DNA of 64,000 nucleotides from Archangium sp. (GTDB lineage Bacteria; Myxococcota; Myxococcia; Myxococcales; Myxococcaceae). The stretch spans positions 1 through 64,000 of the forward strand of contig JAUYRZ010000053.1 of the NCBI GenBank assembly GCA_030695565.1, in the 5' to 3' direction. The notes under the pieces are model-generated. The model saw only the letters and a list, made by a program, of their open reading frames with translations, was not told the origin of the DNA and made no database searches. The position numbers and the translations under genes are program-made. Below are positions 21,491-30,601 of this stretch, piece after piece. The first letter of the stretch is position 1; the number at the start of each line of letters is the position of its first letter.

Positions 21491-24091
21491 ATGCGTAACT
21501 CGATCTGGCTCCTCGGAGCTGTGCTGCTCACTGCGTGCGGTCCCGCTGGCGTTCTCTCCGGGAAGGTGACCGTCGAAGGCGGATCCGCCGCCGGTATCGC
21601 GGTCATCGTCTACGGCCCCCAGAGCGGCGCGACGGTGACGGGCGAGGACGGTGCGTTCACCATCGGCAGCCTGCCAGACGGGAAGTACGTCGTGCGCGCC
21701 ACGGTGCGCAACGCCGACGTCGAAGAAGTGAACGCCACCACCACCATCACCAACGGCAAGGCTGAGCCTGAACCGATCCTCGCGTTTCGCTCGTCGACCG
21801 CCAAGGTGACGGGCCGCGTGGTGATGGCCGATGGCTCGGGCGCCGAAGAGCTCACCGTCACCGCGACGGGCCCCGAGACCCGCGGCGTGCGCACCACCGC
21901 GGGCGGCGCGTTCGTCTTCGAAGGTCTCAAGACCGGCGCCTACGTGATCAGCGTCGAAGGCAAAGACACCCGCGAAGGCCGGGTCGCGGTGGGCGTGAAC
22001 GCCTCGGGCGCGATCGACGCGGGCGAGCTCCGCCTGACGCCGGTCGGCCGCATCGGCGGGCTGGTGACCTTCAACGCCATGCCGGTCGCCGGCGCGCCGG
22101 TGATCATCACCGGCACCAACACCTCGGCGGTCACCGACGCCATGGGCCGCTACCAGCTGGTCGACGTGCCCACCGGCATGCAAGGCGTGCTGGTGCGCGT
22201 GGGCACCGAGCCGTTCTTCCGCTCGGCCACCGCGATGGTCACCGTGGTTCGCGGCGCCAACCCCGACGTCGATCTCACTCTGACTGACGACGCGCCGCGC
22301 ACCGGCACCGTCGCCGGCGTGGTCACCTTTCACGGCCCCCGCTCGCCGCGTGACATCACCGTCTCTGCACCCGGCACCGGCATCACCGCCACGCCCCAGG
22401 TGAACGGGGCGTACACGATGGCGCTGCCCGTCGGCGTCTGGGACGTGGTGGCCAACGCGCCCCAGCATCCCCCGCTGCTGCTCGGCCGCGTGACGGTCAT
22501 CGAAGGCGGCACGCAGTCGCTGCCTGGCGCTGAAGTCTCGTGGTACCGGCCGATCTGGCGCTCGACGCCGAGCATCAGCCAGCCCCAGGTCGTCACCAGC
22601 AGCGCGGCGCTCAACGACAACGTGCCGTGGTCGCTGGTGCAGTTCAGCGACTCCTTCAATCGGCTCGCGTTGGTCAACTCGACCACCTACGACTTCCGCA
22701 TTCTCGCGGTCGGCAACACCCAGGGGCACCGCATCTCGAAGAACGGCAAGTACGCCGCCTGGTACGTGAACCAGACGGCGTTCGTCTACGAGATCGGCAC
22801 CGCGAACCTGCAGACGTTCACCACCCTCGTCTCGCCGGTCAACCCGGTGGTGCGTGTCGAGTTCTCCTCGGACGAGTCGGCGGTCTTCATTCAGCGTTCG
22901 ACCCCGGCCAACCTGACCCGCATCAAGTTCGCCAGTGCGAACATGCCCGAGACCTTCCCCACCATGGGCGCTGCCACGGCCATCCAGCTCTCGTCGGTCG
23001 ACCGGTGGTTCGTGCGAGACACCTCGAACTCGGTGCGCCTGGTGACCCCTGCCATCGACGTGCCCAACGTCTTCACCAACGTGTCGGCGATGGCCACCAC
23101 GCCGACCGCTTACGCCCTCACCAACTGCGGCGCGACGTGCGAGTTCTGGATTCTGGGCCCCACGAGCACCTCGGTGGCGCTGCGCGTGATGGCCGTCAAT
23201 CCCGCGCCCACCAGCTTGTACAACTTCAGTGACCTCGGCATGGACAACCGGGGCGACTACCCCTGCTTCAGCATCTACAACGGCCTCGCGTTCACCTCTT
23301 CGTTCTGCGTGAACTCGATGACGGCCGCGCAGATCCCGCTCACCGCGCACCCCTCGGTCAACTTCCGCCTCAATGAGGCTGGAGATCGCGTGGTGTGGTC
23401 GTTCAACGTGGGCGCCACCTTCTTCGCGCGCGAAGAGCCGATGCCTCCCACGGTGACCACCACCAACCTCGCCAGCGGTCCCCAGGCGTGGTCGGTGGGT
23501 TGGATCTCGCCCACCCGCGCCTATGCGTTCGACGCCAACTCGGGTTCACCGCGCACCCTGCACTTGATCAAGGCCGGAATGGTCACCACCGACAGCGACA
23601 TTACCGGCTCGATGGTGAACACGTTCATCCGCCCGCCGCTGATCATCTTCCCCCAGCTCTCTTCGACGGGTTGGCGGGCGTACCTGGGCGACGGCGCAGT
23701 GCGCACCATTCCTGTCGCGACGGGCATCCCCGTCGTCAACTTTTCGGTGCGCGGCCTGAGCAGCGGGCCGAACGCGCTCACCCGCTACGCCGCGGTCTCG
23801 TTCGATCAGACCAGCGCGTACATCATCGATGAGACGGCCGGAGCGGTTCGGTACACCACCGCGGGGCAAGCCGGCGGTGCGGGGCTGCGCAGCGGTTCGG
23901 TCGAGTGGTTCGACATGGTGCGGTTCGGTGGTGGGCGCGCCTATTATGTCTACAGCACCAACGCGATCCTGGAGAACAACGAGCAGAGCGTGAGCCAGAC
24001 CAACCAACCCATCGGTGCGCCCGGCGTCTCCTCGTACCTGGGCCTGAGCGAAGATCAGCGCACCATCGTGGCTGCTGGTTTCCTGCCCTGA
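21491..24091 (+). CDS. Lipoprotein with carboxypeptidase-regulatory-like domains
   Basis: ATG 21491 follows AGGGAGGGA at an optimal distance. The 866-residue protein has a lipoprotein signal ending LLTACG and then four or five carboxypeptidase-regulatory-like beta domains in residues 20-330. These carry repeats of the form GKVTVEGGSAAGIAVIVYG, TGEDGAFTIGSLPDGKYVV and GAFVFEGLKTGAYVIS. The remaining 500 residues read like a propeller (DFRILAVGNTQGHRISKNG, FSSDESAVFIQRS). It should be surface or periplasmic, but ligand and function are unknown. It stands six bases before argE. Confidence 0.85.
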   Translation: MRNSIWLLGAVLLTACGPAGVLSGKVTVEGGSAAGIAVIVYGPQSGATVTGEDGAFTIGSLPDGKYVVRATVRNADVEEVNATTTITNGKAEPEPILAFRSSTAKVTGRVVMADGSGAEELTVTATGPETRGVRTTAGGAFVFEGLKTGAYVISVEGKDTREGRVAVGVNASGAIDAGELRLTPVGRIGGLVTFNAMPVAGAPVIITGTNTSAVTDAMGRYQLVDVPTGMQGVLVRVGTEPFFRSATAMVTVVRGANPDVDLTLTDDAPRTGTVAGVVTFHGPRSPRDITVSAPGTGITATPQVNGAYTMALPVGVWDVVANAPQHPPLLLGRVTVIEGGTQSLPGAEVSWYRPIWRSTPSISQPQVVTSSAALNDNVPWSLVQFSDSFNRLALVNSTTYDFRILAVGNTQGHRISKNGKYAAWYVNQTAFVYEIGTANLQTFTTLVSPVNPVVRVEFSSDESAVFIQRSTPANLTRIKFASANMPETFPTMGAATAIQLSSVDRWFVRDTSNSVRLVTPAIDVPNVFTNVSAMATTPTAYALTNCGATCEFWILGPTSTSVALRVMAVNPAPTSLYNFSDLGMDNRGDYPCFSIYNGLAFTSSFCVNSMTAAQIPLTAHPSVNFRLNEAGDRVVWSFNVGATFFAREEPMPPTVTTTNLASGPQAWSVGWISPTRAYAFDANSGSPRTLHLIKAGMVTTDSDITGSMVNTFIRPPLIIFPQLSSTGWRAYLGDGAVRTIPVATGIPVVNFSVRGLSSGPNALTRYAAVSFDQTSAYIIDETAGAVRYTTAGQAGGAGLRSGSVEWFDMVRFGGGRAYYVYSTNAILENNEQSVSQTNQPIGAPGVSSYLGLSEDQRTIVAAGFLP

Positions 24092-24096
24092 AAGCC

Positions 24097-25218
24097 ATGA
24101 ACTCCGGCCTGGTGACGCTGCTTCGAGAATTGGTCGCCGTCGACTCGACGTCGACGCGCACCAACCTGCCCATGGTCGAGGTGCTGCAGCGGCACCTCGT
24201 CTCGCTGGGTTTTGCCTGCGAGGTGCAGCGCTACCGCGACGATGCCGGCGTCGAGAAGGCCAACCTCATCGGTCAGCTCGGCGAAGGGCTGCCCGAGCTG
24301 GCGCTGGTGGGGCACTCCGATTGTGTGCCCTTCGATGCGAGCTGGGCCGAGGCGCTCACGCTCACCGAACGAGACGGCAAGCTGTACGGCCGCGGCTCGT
24401 GCGACACCAAGGCGTTCATCGCCTGCGCGATCACCGCGGCGAAGCAGACGCAGGGGAAATTGAAGAAGCCCTTCATGTTGCTCTTCACCGCCGACGAAGA
24501 GCTCGGCTGCGTGGGCGCCAAGAAGTTGCTCGAGGCAGGCAAGGGCAAGACCCGGCGCGCCATCATCGGCGAGCCGACCTCGTTGCGCCCCATTCGCGCG
24601 AACAAGGGCTACTGCCTGGCGGAGATCGACGTGGTCGGCAAAGAGGGCCACTCGGCCTATCCCGACACCGGGGCCTCGGCGATCTTCCGCGGCGCGCGGT
24701 TGCTCACGAAGTTGGAGCAGTACTCGAAGGGCACGCTGCGCGAGCAGACGCACCCTGACTTCGTGCCCGGCTTCTCCACGCTCAACGTGGGCATGGCCTC
24801 GGGCGGCAAGGCGAAGAACGTCATCCCCGGACACATGCGGTTGACGCTGGAGTGGCGGCCGTTGCCCAACCAGTCGACCGACGTGGTGCTGCACGCGGTG
24901 GAGAAGTTGATCGAAGAGTGCCGCGCTGAAGAGCCGGGCTTCGTGGCCACCGTGCGCCCGCTGCGGATGGATCGCGGTTACGACACTGCGGGCGACGCCG
25001 ACGTGGTGGCGTTTCTCGCGAAGGCTTCGGGCAAGGCGGCCGATACGGTTTCGTTCGGTACCGAGGGCCCGCAGCTGGCGGCGCTGGGCGCGGTGCCGGT
25101 GGTGTTCGGCCCCGGCGACATCACGGTCGCGCATCAGACCGGCGAGTACGTGCCGGTCGACGAGCTGCACCGCGCGGCTGCGATTCTCGAAGCGGCTGTG
25201 CTGCACTTCTGCGGCTAG
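24097..25218 (+). CDS. argE: Acetylornithine deacetylase-type M20 amidohydrolase
   Basis: The 373-residue protein has the M20 metal-binding features: GHSDCVPF (His73, Asp75), GRGSCDTKAF (Asp103), and the catalytic pair in TADEELGCVG (Glu134-Glu135). A dimerisation domain lies at residues 170-280, and a late AHQTGEYVPVDEL supplies the last His. This matches ArgE, which makes ornithine from N-acetylornithine in arginine synthesis, although other M20 peptidases share these residues. Length is as expected. ATG 24097 begins six bases after the lipoprotein gene, suggesting shared transcription. Confidence 0.85.
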   Translation: MNSGLVTLLRELVAVDSTSTRTNLPMVEVLQRHLVSLGFACEVQRYRDDAGVEKANLIGQLGEGLPELALVGHSDCVPFDASWAEALTLTERDGKLYGRGSCDTKAFIACAITAAKQTQGKLKKPFMLLFTADEELGCVGAKKLLEAGKGKTRRAIIGEPTSLRPIRANKGYCLAEIDVVGKEGHSAYPDTGASAIFRGARLLTKLEQYSKGTLREQTHPDFVPGFSTLNVGMASGGKAKNVIPGHMRLTLEWRPLPNQSTDVVLHAVEKLIEECRAEEPGFVATVRPLRMDRGYDTAGDADVVAFLAKASGKAADTVSFGTEGPQLAALGAVPVVFGPGDITVAHQTGEYVPVDELHRAAAILEAAVLHFCG

Positions 25219-25240
25219 GACCCCAGGTCGAAGTCGAGGG

Positions 25241-25261
25241 AGCACTTGCTCGGGAGGACCG
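25241..25261. repeat. 21-bp dispersed repeat, copy 1
   Basis: The pattern AGCAC-N5-CGGGAGGACCG recurs at 41252-41272. Its CACTTGCT...CGGGAGG core resembles the unit of the array at 9666, so it could be a single unit of the same family. Confidence 0.5.
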
Positions 25262-25293
25262 CAGTCGAGATGCCACCTTCTGCGCTCGAACGG

Positions 25294-25333
25294 CCCCTCA
25301 CCCCGACCCTCTCCCCACTTCGTAGGGAGAGGG
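25294..25333. repeat. CCCTCTCCC palindrome overlapping a ribosome binding site
   Basis: Arms at 25307-25315 and 25325-25333 form a nine-base stem. The right arm runs straight into GGGGGAC just before the GTG at 25347, so it supplies the Shine-Dalgarno sequence of the next gene. Confidence 0.85.
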
Positions 25334-25346
25334 GGACGTGTAAGCT

Positions 25347-27350
25347 GTGCGGCCGGTGCGACCCCTCTTTCTCTTCACTGCTGCGGTGGTCTTGTGCGCG
25401 TGCCCCGCTCCCGAGCCGGAGCCCGACGCGGGGGCTGTCGATGCGGGCGTCGAGCCCACGGCCTGCGACTCTGCTGAAGAGTGCGTGACGCTCGGTGGCG
25501 TGTGCCGTCAGCAGGTCTGCGAAATCGACGTGCCCTGCAGCGACGATCTCGAGTGTGGCCTGGGCGAACGTTGCGTGGGCAGCCAGTGCCGTTTCCGCGG
25601 TTGCACCACCAACACCGATTGCCCCACCGGCTTCTGCGACACCGCGACGTTCTCCTGCGCGGAGTGTGGCGCGAACCCCGATTGCCCCGACGAGCGACCG
25701 GTCTGCGACACCGCCCTGCGCCAGTGCGTGCAGTGCACCCGCGACGATCAATGCCAGCCGCCCGGGCCCGCACATTGCTCGAGCAGCGGCCGCTGCGTGG
25801 GCTGCTTGTCCGACGTGCATTGCCCCAACGGGCTCAAGTGCAGCTCGGGGAACTTCTGCGTCGGCGCTCCTTCGAACGCGCCGTGCCCCGAGGGCATCTC
25901 GTGCGGCCAGGATCTGGTGTGCGTGCTGCTCAACACCGATCCGGTGTGTCTGCCCGCCTGCACGCTCTACCAACCGAGCTGCGTCGCAGGTCAGATCTGC
26001 TACGCGCTCAACTACAGCTCGACCTCCTCGTTGGTGTTCGAGTCGATGGGGCCGATCGGCGTGTGCTTCTCGCCCAGCGCCAATCGCGGCCTGCGCGAGC
26101 CGTGCGTGCGCAACCCCGACGGCACCAACAACTGCCAGGCCAACCTTCAGTGCGTACCCGAGAGCGCGTCGTTGTCGCTGTGCCGCGCGTACTGCAACCC
26201 GTTCGCTTCCGGCACCTGCCCCGCAGGTGAGAAGTGCACCGCGTTCTCCGGCGACTACAGCGGCCGCGAGTATGGCCTCTGCCTCGCCGACACCGGCTTC
26301 GGCGCGAAGTGCCAGGGCGACTCGGCGTGCCGGCCCGGACTGACCTGTCAGCCGTACGACGTGCCTTCAGATGTCGATGAAGTGGGCGCGGTCTGCCAGT
26401 TCAACGCGGGCGACGGAGGCGCGTTGGCGCCGTGTCGAGCGGTGCCGCTGGCCGATGGTGGAGCGATCTCCGGCGACCGGCAGTGCAAGAGCGCGAACTG
26501 CGTGAGGGACCCCGTGCTGGCGTCGGGCGACCCGTACTTCTGCTTCTCAGGCTGCGCGGCGGATGGGGACTGTGGCGATGCGGGCGTGTGTGACGCCGAC
26601 TTTCCGCTGAGCACGGCCTACGGCAACCAGGGTTTCGTGCGGGGCTGCCGGCCGCGATGTGAAGCCGAACAGGATTGTGCTGGCTACGACGCGGGCCTCA
26701 CGTGCCGCGTGCGGATCACCGCTTCGACTGCGACTCCGCAGTTCACCACCACCTGCAGCCCGCCTCTGGGGCCGCTGCAGGCCGGAGCGAGCTGCACGTT
26801 CAACGGTCAGTGCCGCAGCCTGCTGTGCATGCTCGACGACTCGCGTGGTGTTCGCCGCGGTGGAACGTGCGCGAGCCCGTGCCGTGATGGCGACACCTGT
26901 GCGGTCGATGGAGGATCGTTGCCGTTGAGCTGCTTGCCCACGGCCTCCTTGCTCAGCCGCGGCGCAGATGCGGTTGCCGGCACGGTGGATGACAAGTTCG
27001 CCACCCGGCGCTTGTGCGCAGGTGCCGCGTGTACGGCCGATGTCGATTGCCGGCCTGATGGTGGCGATGCCGTGTGCGCCGCTGAGCTGAGCCCGGCGGA
27101 TCCGTTCTCGGGGGTGGCGTTGCGGTGCCGTGCTGCGACGACTGGCGTGTTGGGTGGTGGCGAGACGTGCGTGACCGATTCGCAGTGTTCGAGCGGCGCG
27201 TGTGGAACGTTGCAGGCGCCTTCGACGGGGTCTGGGCGTGCTTGTTTTGAGGCGTGTACCGCGGCGACCATGTGTTCGGTGGCGTCGATGACGTGCCGGG
27301 TGGGCGGGTTGTCGGTGAGCAATGCCTCGCTCGACAGCTGCGCTCCGTAG
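25347..27350 (+). CDS. Large Cys-rich disulfide lipoprotein
   Basis: The 667-residue protein starts at GTG 25347 (another GTG at 25356) and has a signal ending VVLCAC. A Pro-Glu/Asp-Ala-Gly spacer follows. More than 80 Cys occur in repeats such as DDLECGLGERCVGSQCRF, NTDCPTGFC and SDVHCPNGLKCSSGNFC, like the Cys-rich repeats common in Myxococcota surface lipoproteins. They should be held by disulfides outside the cell. The Shine-Dalgarno sequence lies in the right arm of a palindromic repeat. Ligand and function are unknown. Confidence 0.85.
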   Translation: MRPVRPLFLFTAAVVLCACPAPEPEPDAGAVDAGVEPTACDSAEECVTLGGVCRQQVCEIDVPCSDDLECGLGERCVGSQCRFRGCTTNTDCPTGFCDTATFSCAECGANPDCPDERPVCDTALRQCVQCTRDDQCQPPGPAHCSSSGRCVGCLSDVHCPNGLKCSSGNFCVGAPSNAPCPEGISCGQDLVCVLLNTDPVCLPACTLYQPSCVAGQICYALNYSSTSSLVFESMGPIGVCFSPSANRGLREPCVRNPDGTNNCQANLQCVPESASLSLCRAYCNPFASGTCPAGEKCTAFSGDYSGREYGLCLADTGFGAKCQGDSACRPGLTCQPYDVPSDVDEVGAVCQFNAGDGGALAPCRAVPLADGGAISGDRQCKSANCVRDPVLASGDPYFCFSGCAADGDCGDAGVCDADFPLSTAYGNQGFVRGCRPRCEAEQDCAGYDAGLTCRVRITASTATPQFTTTCSPPLGPLQAGASCTFNGQCRSLLCMLDDSRGVRRGGTCASPCRDGDTCAVDGGSLPLSCLPTASLLSRGADAVAGTVDDKFATRRLCAGAACTADVDCRPDGGDAVCAAELSPADPFSGVALRCRAATTGVLGGGETCVTDSQCSSGACGTLQAPSTGSGRACFEACTAATMCSVASMTCRVGGLSVSNASLDSCAP

Positions 27351-27354
27351 AAAG

Positions 27355-27388
27355 GCCCTCACCCTGACCCTCTCCGGGAGGGAGAGGG
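27355..27388. repeat. CCCTCTCC palindrome between convergent genes
   Basis: An eight-base stem (27368-27375 with 27381-27388) lies between stops at 27350 and 27392. It probably works as a bidirectional terminator. Confidence 0.85.
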
Positions 27389-27391
27389 GAT

Positions 27392-27919
27392 TTAGATTCT
27401 CACGTCGATGATCAGCAGGCCGTCGAACGTGATGTCTTGATTGGGCTGCGTACCCGTCGCCGTGGCCGAGAGCTCAGCGCCCGCGTTCACGTACGGCAGC
27501 AGGTTCACGCCCGGCACGATGGTGAAGTCGACGCTGGTCACGCCGCGCGGCACCGGCTTGAGCGTGGCGATCTCCACCTTGGGCAACCCCGCGGCGCTCG
27601 ACTCGGCGTAGAGGTGCGCTTCTTCCAGGAAATCGAAGTTCCCTGACGGCGCGCCCGCGGGCGTGATGTTGAACTGCAACTTCTTCAGCAAGATCTGCGT
27701 CGCCGGCCCCGTGCCGCGCTTCTCCTGTTCGGCCTTCAAGTCGACCGTCAACTTCGCGGGGCTGGGGAACAACGCGGGCAACAGCCCACCCAACGCGCTT
27801 CTCTGAATGCGCTGCTCCGGCAGCTTCTGCTCGACGTCGAAACCGACGGCTCCGCAGGCGGAGAGGACGAACGTGGCACAGCACAGGACGATGGAAGAAC
27901 GAGACAAGGGCAGCTCCAA
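27392..27919 (-). CDS. Small lipoprotein
   Basis: This 175-residue protein has a lipoprotein signal ending TFVLSAC. The mature part is probably a single beta-sandwich: residues 60-110 (KLTVDLKAEQ, QILLKKLQFNITPAG) and a C-terminal DITFDGLLIIDVRI strand. It resembles small outer-membrane-associated lipoproteins but I do not recognise the family. It lies 9 bases after the anti-sigma gene on the same strand, so it may belong to the same transcript and could be a target or part of the stress response it controls. Confidence 0.8.
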   Translation of the reverse strand: MELPLSRSSIVLCCATFVLSACGAVGFDVEQKLPEQRIQRSALGGLLPALFPSPAKLTVDLKAEQEKRGTGPATQILLKKLQFNITPAGAPSGNFDFLEEAHLYAESSAAGLPKVEIATLKPVPRGVTSVDFTIVPGVNLLPYVNAGAELSATATGTQPNQDITFDGLLIIDVRI

Positions 27920-27928
27920 CGTGAAGGT

Positions 27929-28618
27929 TCAGCGAGGGGTGACGGTAACGGTGCTCTCGGCGAGCGTCGCACCATGGGCGTCGGTAAAGCGAGCCGTCAC
28001 GCGCTGCGGCCCGGTCAGCCACTCACCGACCGGCGTACTGGTCGGCAACGACACGTCGATGCCTGCCGTCACTTCGGCGCGCGCAGCCTCCGCGGGGAAG
28101 AAGCGTTGATCGGTGCCTTCGAGCGCGATCGACAGCTGCGCGGCTTCAGGCGCGGTGTACGTGAACTGCACCATCGAACCCGCGGGGCAGGTCAACGTTC
28201 CACCAGCGAGCGCTTCACCGGTGACCTTGCCTTCGTTCACGCAGAACGCTCGAACGCCCCAGCTGGTGCCTCCGCCACGCGGCGTGAAGCCGTCGTCGCG
28301 CAACACCCACCAGGAAGGAACCGCCACCACCACCAGCACCGCCGCGGCTGCGAGCAGGGTGATCCAACCCCTGCGCACCGGAGGAAGAGGGGCTGCCGTC
28401 GCCGCTTTCGTGCCCAGAATGCGCGCCTGCAACGCATCCATGCGCTGCTCGGAGAGCCCGCCTTGGGAGAGCACCAGGTCGACGCGCGCGAGCCGGTCGT
28501 AGCGCTCGCGGCACACCTCGCAGGTCTTCAGGTGTTCGCGCAGGTGTTCGGCCTGCGGGGGCGCAATCTCCCCGGCGAACTGATCTTCCATCGCTGCGCG
28601 GGCGGCTTCGCAGGTCAT
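27929..28618 (-). CDS. Zinc-finger anti-sigma factor
   Basis: This 229-residue membrane protein binds and holds the sigma factor encoded just upstream. The N-terminal zf-HC2 domain carries His29, Cys33 and Cys36 (EHLREHLKTCEVCRERY), with Cys3 as the fourth likely ligand. A single membrane helix lies at about residues 85-104. The periplasmic part (130-229) is beta-rich, with paired Cys residues (RAFCVNEGK and GGTLTCPAGS) that may form a sensing disulfide. ATG 28616-28618 overlaps the sigma gene stop (ATGA), typical of such pairs. Confidence 0.9.
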   Translation of the reverse strand: MTCEAARAAMEDQFAGEIAPPQAEHLREHLKTCEVCRERYDRLARVDLVLSQGGLSEQRMDALQARILGTKAATAAPLPPVRRGWITLLAAAAVLVVVAVPSWWVLRDDGFTPRGGGTSWGVRAFCVNEGKVTGEALAGGTLTCPAGSMVQFTYTAPEAAQLSIALEGTDQRFFPAEAARAEVTAGIDVSLPTSTPVGEWLTGPQRVTARFTDAHGATLAESTVTVTPR

Positions 28619-29244
28619 GTGGTCTCCGTCATGAAGGACCAACCCGTCGCGGTGACCGAACCCAGATAGCCATGCGCCTTCAAGTAATCGAGCAGGCGCA
28701 CCCGCAGCTTGTGTTCCCGGCGGCGCAGCTGAATGCGGGTCTGCCCCAGCTTGTCGGCGGCGACGTTCTGGGTGAGCCCTTCGACGTAGCGCAGGTCGAA
28801 CATGCGGCCGTCTTCTTCACCCAGCTCCGCGCGGAAGCGGCGCATCAGCTCGTTCACTTCGCGATCCTCGAGCGCTTCGTGCACGTCGGGGCGCTCGAGA
28901 GAGAGGGCCGCATCGAGCTCTTCGGACACGTCGAGACCCGAGGGGAGCTCGCGGTTGCGCATCAGCTCGAGCAGGTAGTTGCGCGCGATGCCCATCAAGA
29001 AGTGCTCGTAGGGGCGTTGGCCGTCGTAGACCTGCCGCGCCCGCGGCTCGAACGCGCGGCTGAAGACTTCGACGATCGCGTTTTCGAGCTCCATCGCTGA
29101 CCTCAAACTCGCGAACGACTGTCCGCGAAACGCTGCCGCGCGCAACATGCGCGTGAGTACTCCGGCGTGCTGTCGGTACACCTCTCCCAGGGCATCGGTC
29201 TCACCGTCCCTGAACCGCTGCAGGAGTGCACGGTCGAAACCCAT
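28615..29244 (-). CDS. ECF sigma-70 factor
   Basis: The 209-residue protein has region 2 in the first half (LRSAMELENAIVEVFSRAF, YEHFLMGIARNYLLELMRN) and region 4 in the second (FDLRYVEGLTQNVAADKLG and LRRREHKLRVRLLDYL). It should direct RNA polymerase to envelope or stress genes when freed from the anti-sigma factor encoded downstream. The region 4 recognition helix is unusually rich in Arg (QTRIQLRRREHK). It is divergent from the caspase-like gene, so the spacer 29245-29337 could hold its own autoregulated promoter, which I could not fix. Confidence 0.9.
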   Translation of the reverse strand: MGFDRALLQRFRDGETDALGEVYRQHAGVLTRMLRAAAFRGQSFASLRSAMELENAIVEVFSRAFEPRARQVYDGQRPYEHFLMGIARNYLLELMRNRELPSGLDVSEELDAALSLERPDVHEALEDREVNELMRRFRAELGEEDGRMFDLRYVEGLTQNVAADKLGQTRIQLRRREHKLRVRLLDYLKAHGYLGSVTATGWSFMTETT

Positions 29245-29337
29245 GGGAGGGTCCCTAGCGTGTCTCCTCCATCTGACGCCAGCGCTGGCTGCAGAGGTAT
29301 TGCTGGTGAGGGCGACTGTGGCTCGTCGATCGCGATA

Positions 29338-30582
29338 TTGTCGCTGCCCGTGCTCCCCCTCTCTCTCATCGTCGCGACATCACTCGGCGCCAGCGCGCCG
29401 GTGTACGCGCTCATCGTCGCCAACAACTCGAGCAACGATCCCAAGCTCGCCAAGCTGCAGTACGCCGATGACGACGGCGCGCGGTATTTCACCGTCTTCA
29501 AGCCGATGGCGGCCCAGGTCACGCTGCTGACGGTGCTCGATGACGACACGCAGCGCCGCTTCCCCGGGTTGGCCGCCCAGACCCGGCCGCCTTCGCGCCG
29601 CGAGTTGAACGACGCGCTCGAGGGGATCAACGCGGCGATGAAGGCCGATCGTGCCGCCGGCAAGCACCCTGTCTTCTTCTTCGTCTTCACGGGTCACGGT
29701 CAACGCGGCGAAGCAGGGGAGGGCTCGATCGCCCTGCTGGGCGAGCAGTTCACCCGCTCGGAGTTGTTCAGCCAGGTCATCCAGCCGATCCAGGCGAGCA
29801 CCACGCACCTGATCATCGATGCGTGTGACTCGTACTTCTTCGTGAACCAGCGCGGCGGCTCGTTGCCGGTGGCTGCGGGTCAGGCGGTCGCCGTGGCCCA
29901 GTTCCTCGAGGCGCGTTCCCTCGACAAGTACCCCGACGTGGGCGTGGTGCTCTCGACCAGCAGCCAGCAGGAGAGCCACGAGTGGGCGGCGATCAACGCG
30001 GGCGTCTTCTCGCACGAGATCATCTCGGCGCTGCTGGGCGCGGCCGACGTGAACTCGGATGGCAAGGTGGAGTACTCCGAGCTGCGGGCGTTCGTGGCCG
30101 CGGCCAACCAGCAGGTCGACGATCCCCGCGGCCGGGTGAACATGTTCGCCCGCCCTCCGGCGCGGGATCGTTCTGCGGCGCTGGCCGACCTGACCGCGCC
30201 GTCTTCGAGCGCGTACCTGTTGTTGCCCGCGGGCCTGCAGGGCCGGCACTGGGTGGAAGACAGCCGCGGTGTCCGCCTCGCTGACTTCAATAAGGAGGCC
30301 GATCGCCCGCTGGTGCTCGCCTTGCCGCCCGGTCAGACCTTCTTCGTGCGCACGCCTGCACGGGAAGCGCGGCTGGAGACCGGCACCGAAGGCAAGCTCA
30401 TCGACGTCAACCAGCTGGCGTGGAGCCCGACCGGCATCGCCTCTCGAGGTGGCTCGCTCGATGAGAGTTTCCGCGAGCACCTGTTCGAGCGGCCGTACGG
30501 CGCGCGGTTCTACGGCGGCTTCGTTTCCAGCAGCGGGGAGTTGCCGGTGGGGCCTGCTCCCGAGCCCGATCTCGCTCCATGA
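29338..30582 (+). CDS. Secreted caspase-like (C14) protein
   Basis: The catalytic His/Cys pair of the caspase fold is visible: FTGHGQRGE with His120 and LIIDACDSYFF with Cys163. An EF-hand-like loop, DVNSDGKVEYSE, lies near residue 238, and a beta-rich tail follows. The likely start is TTG 29338 (or GTG 29350). Either gives an Ala/Leu-rich signal peptide, so the protease would act outside the cytoplasm. The upstream extension to 29167 would overlap the divergent sigma gene and was rejected. It sits before a membrane protein and an Ig-like lipoprotein, suggesting an envelope module. Total length is 414 residues. Confidence 0.8.
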   Translation: MSLPVLPLSLIVATSLGASAPVYALIVANNSSNDPKLAKLQYADDDGARYFTVFKPMAAQVTLLTVLDDDTQRRFPGLAAQTRPPSRRELNDALEGINAAMKADRAAGKHPVFFFVFTGHGQRGEAGEGSIALLGEQFTRSELFSQVIQPIQASTTHLIIDACDSYFFVNQRGGSLPVAAGQAVAVAQFLEARSLDKYPDVGVVLSTSSQQESHEWAAINAGVFSHEIISALLGAADVNSDGKVEYSELRAFVAAANQQVDDPRGRVNMFARPPARDRSAALADLTAPSSSAYLLLPAGLQGRHWVEDSRGVRLADFNKEADRPLVLALPPGQTFFVRTPAREARLETGTEGKLIDVNQLAWSPTGIASRGGSLDESFREHLFERPYGARFYGGFVSSSGELPVGPAPEPDLAP

Positions 30583-30601
30583 GAACGGTGGTTCTTTCCT
30601 G

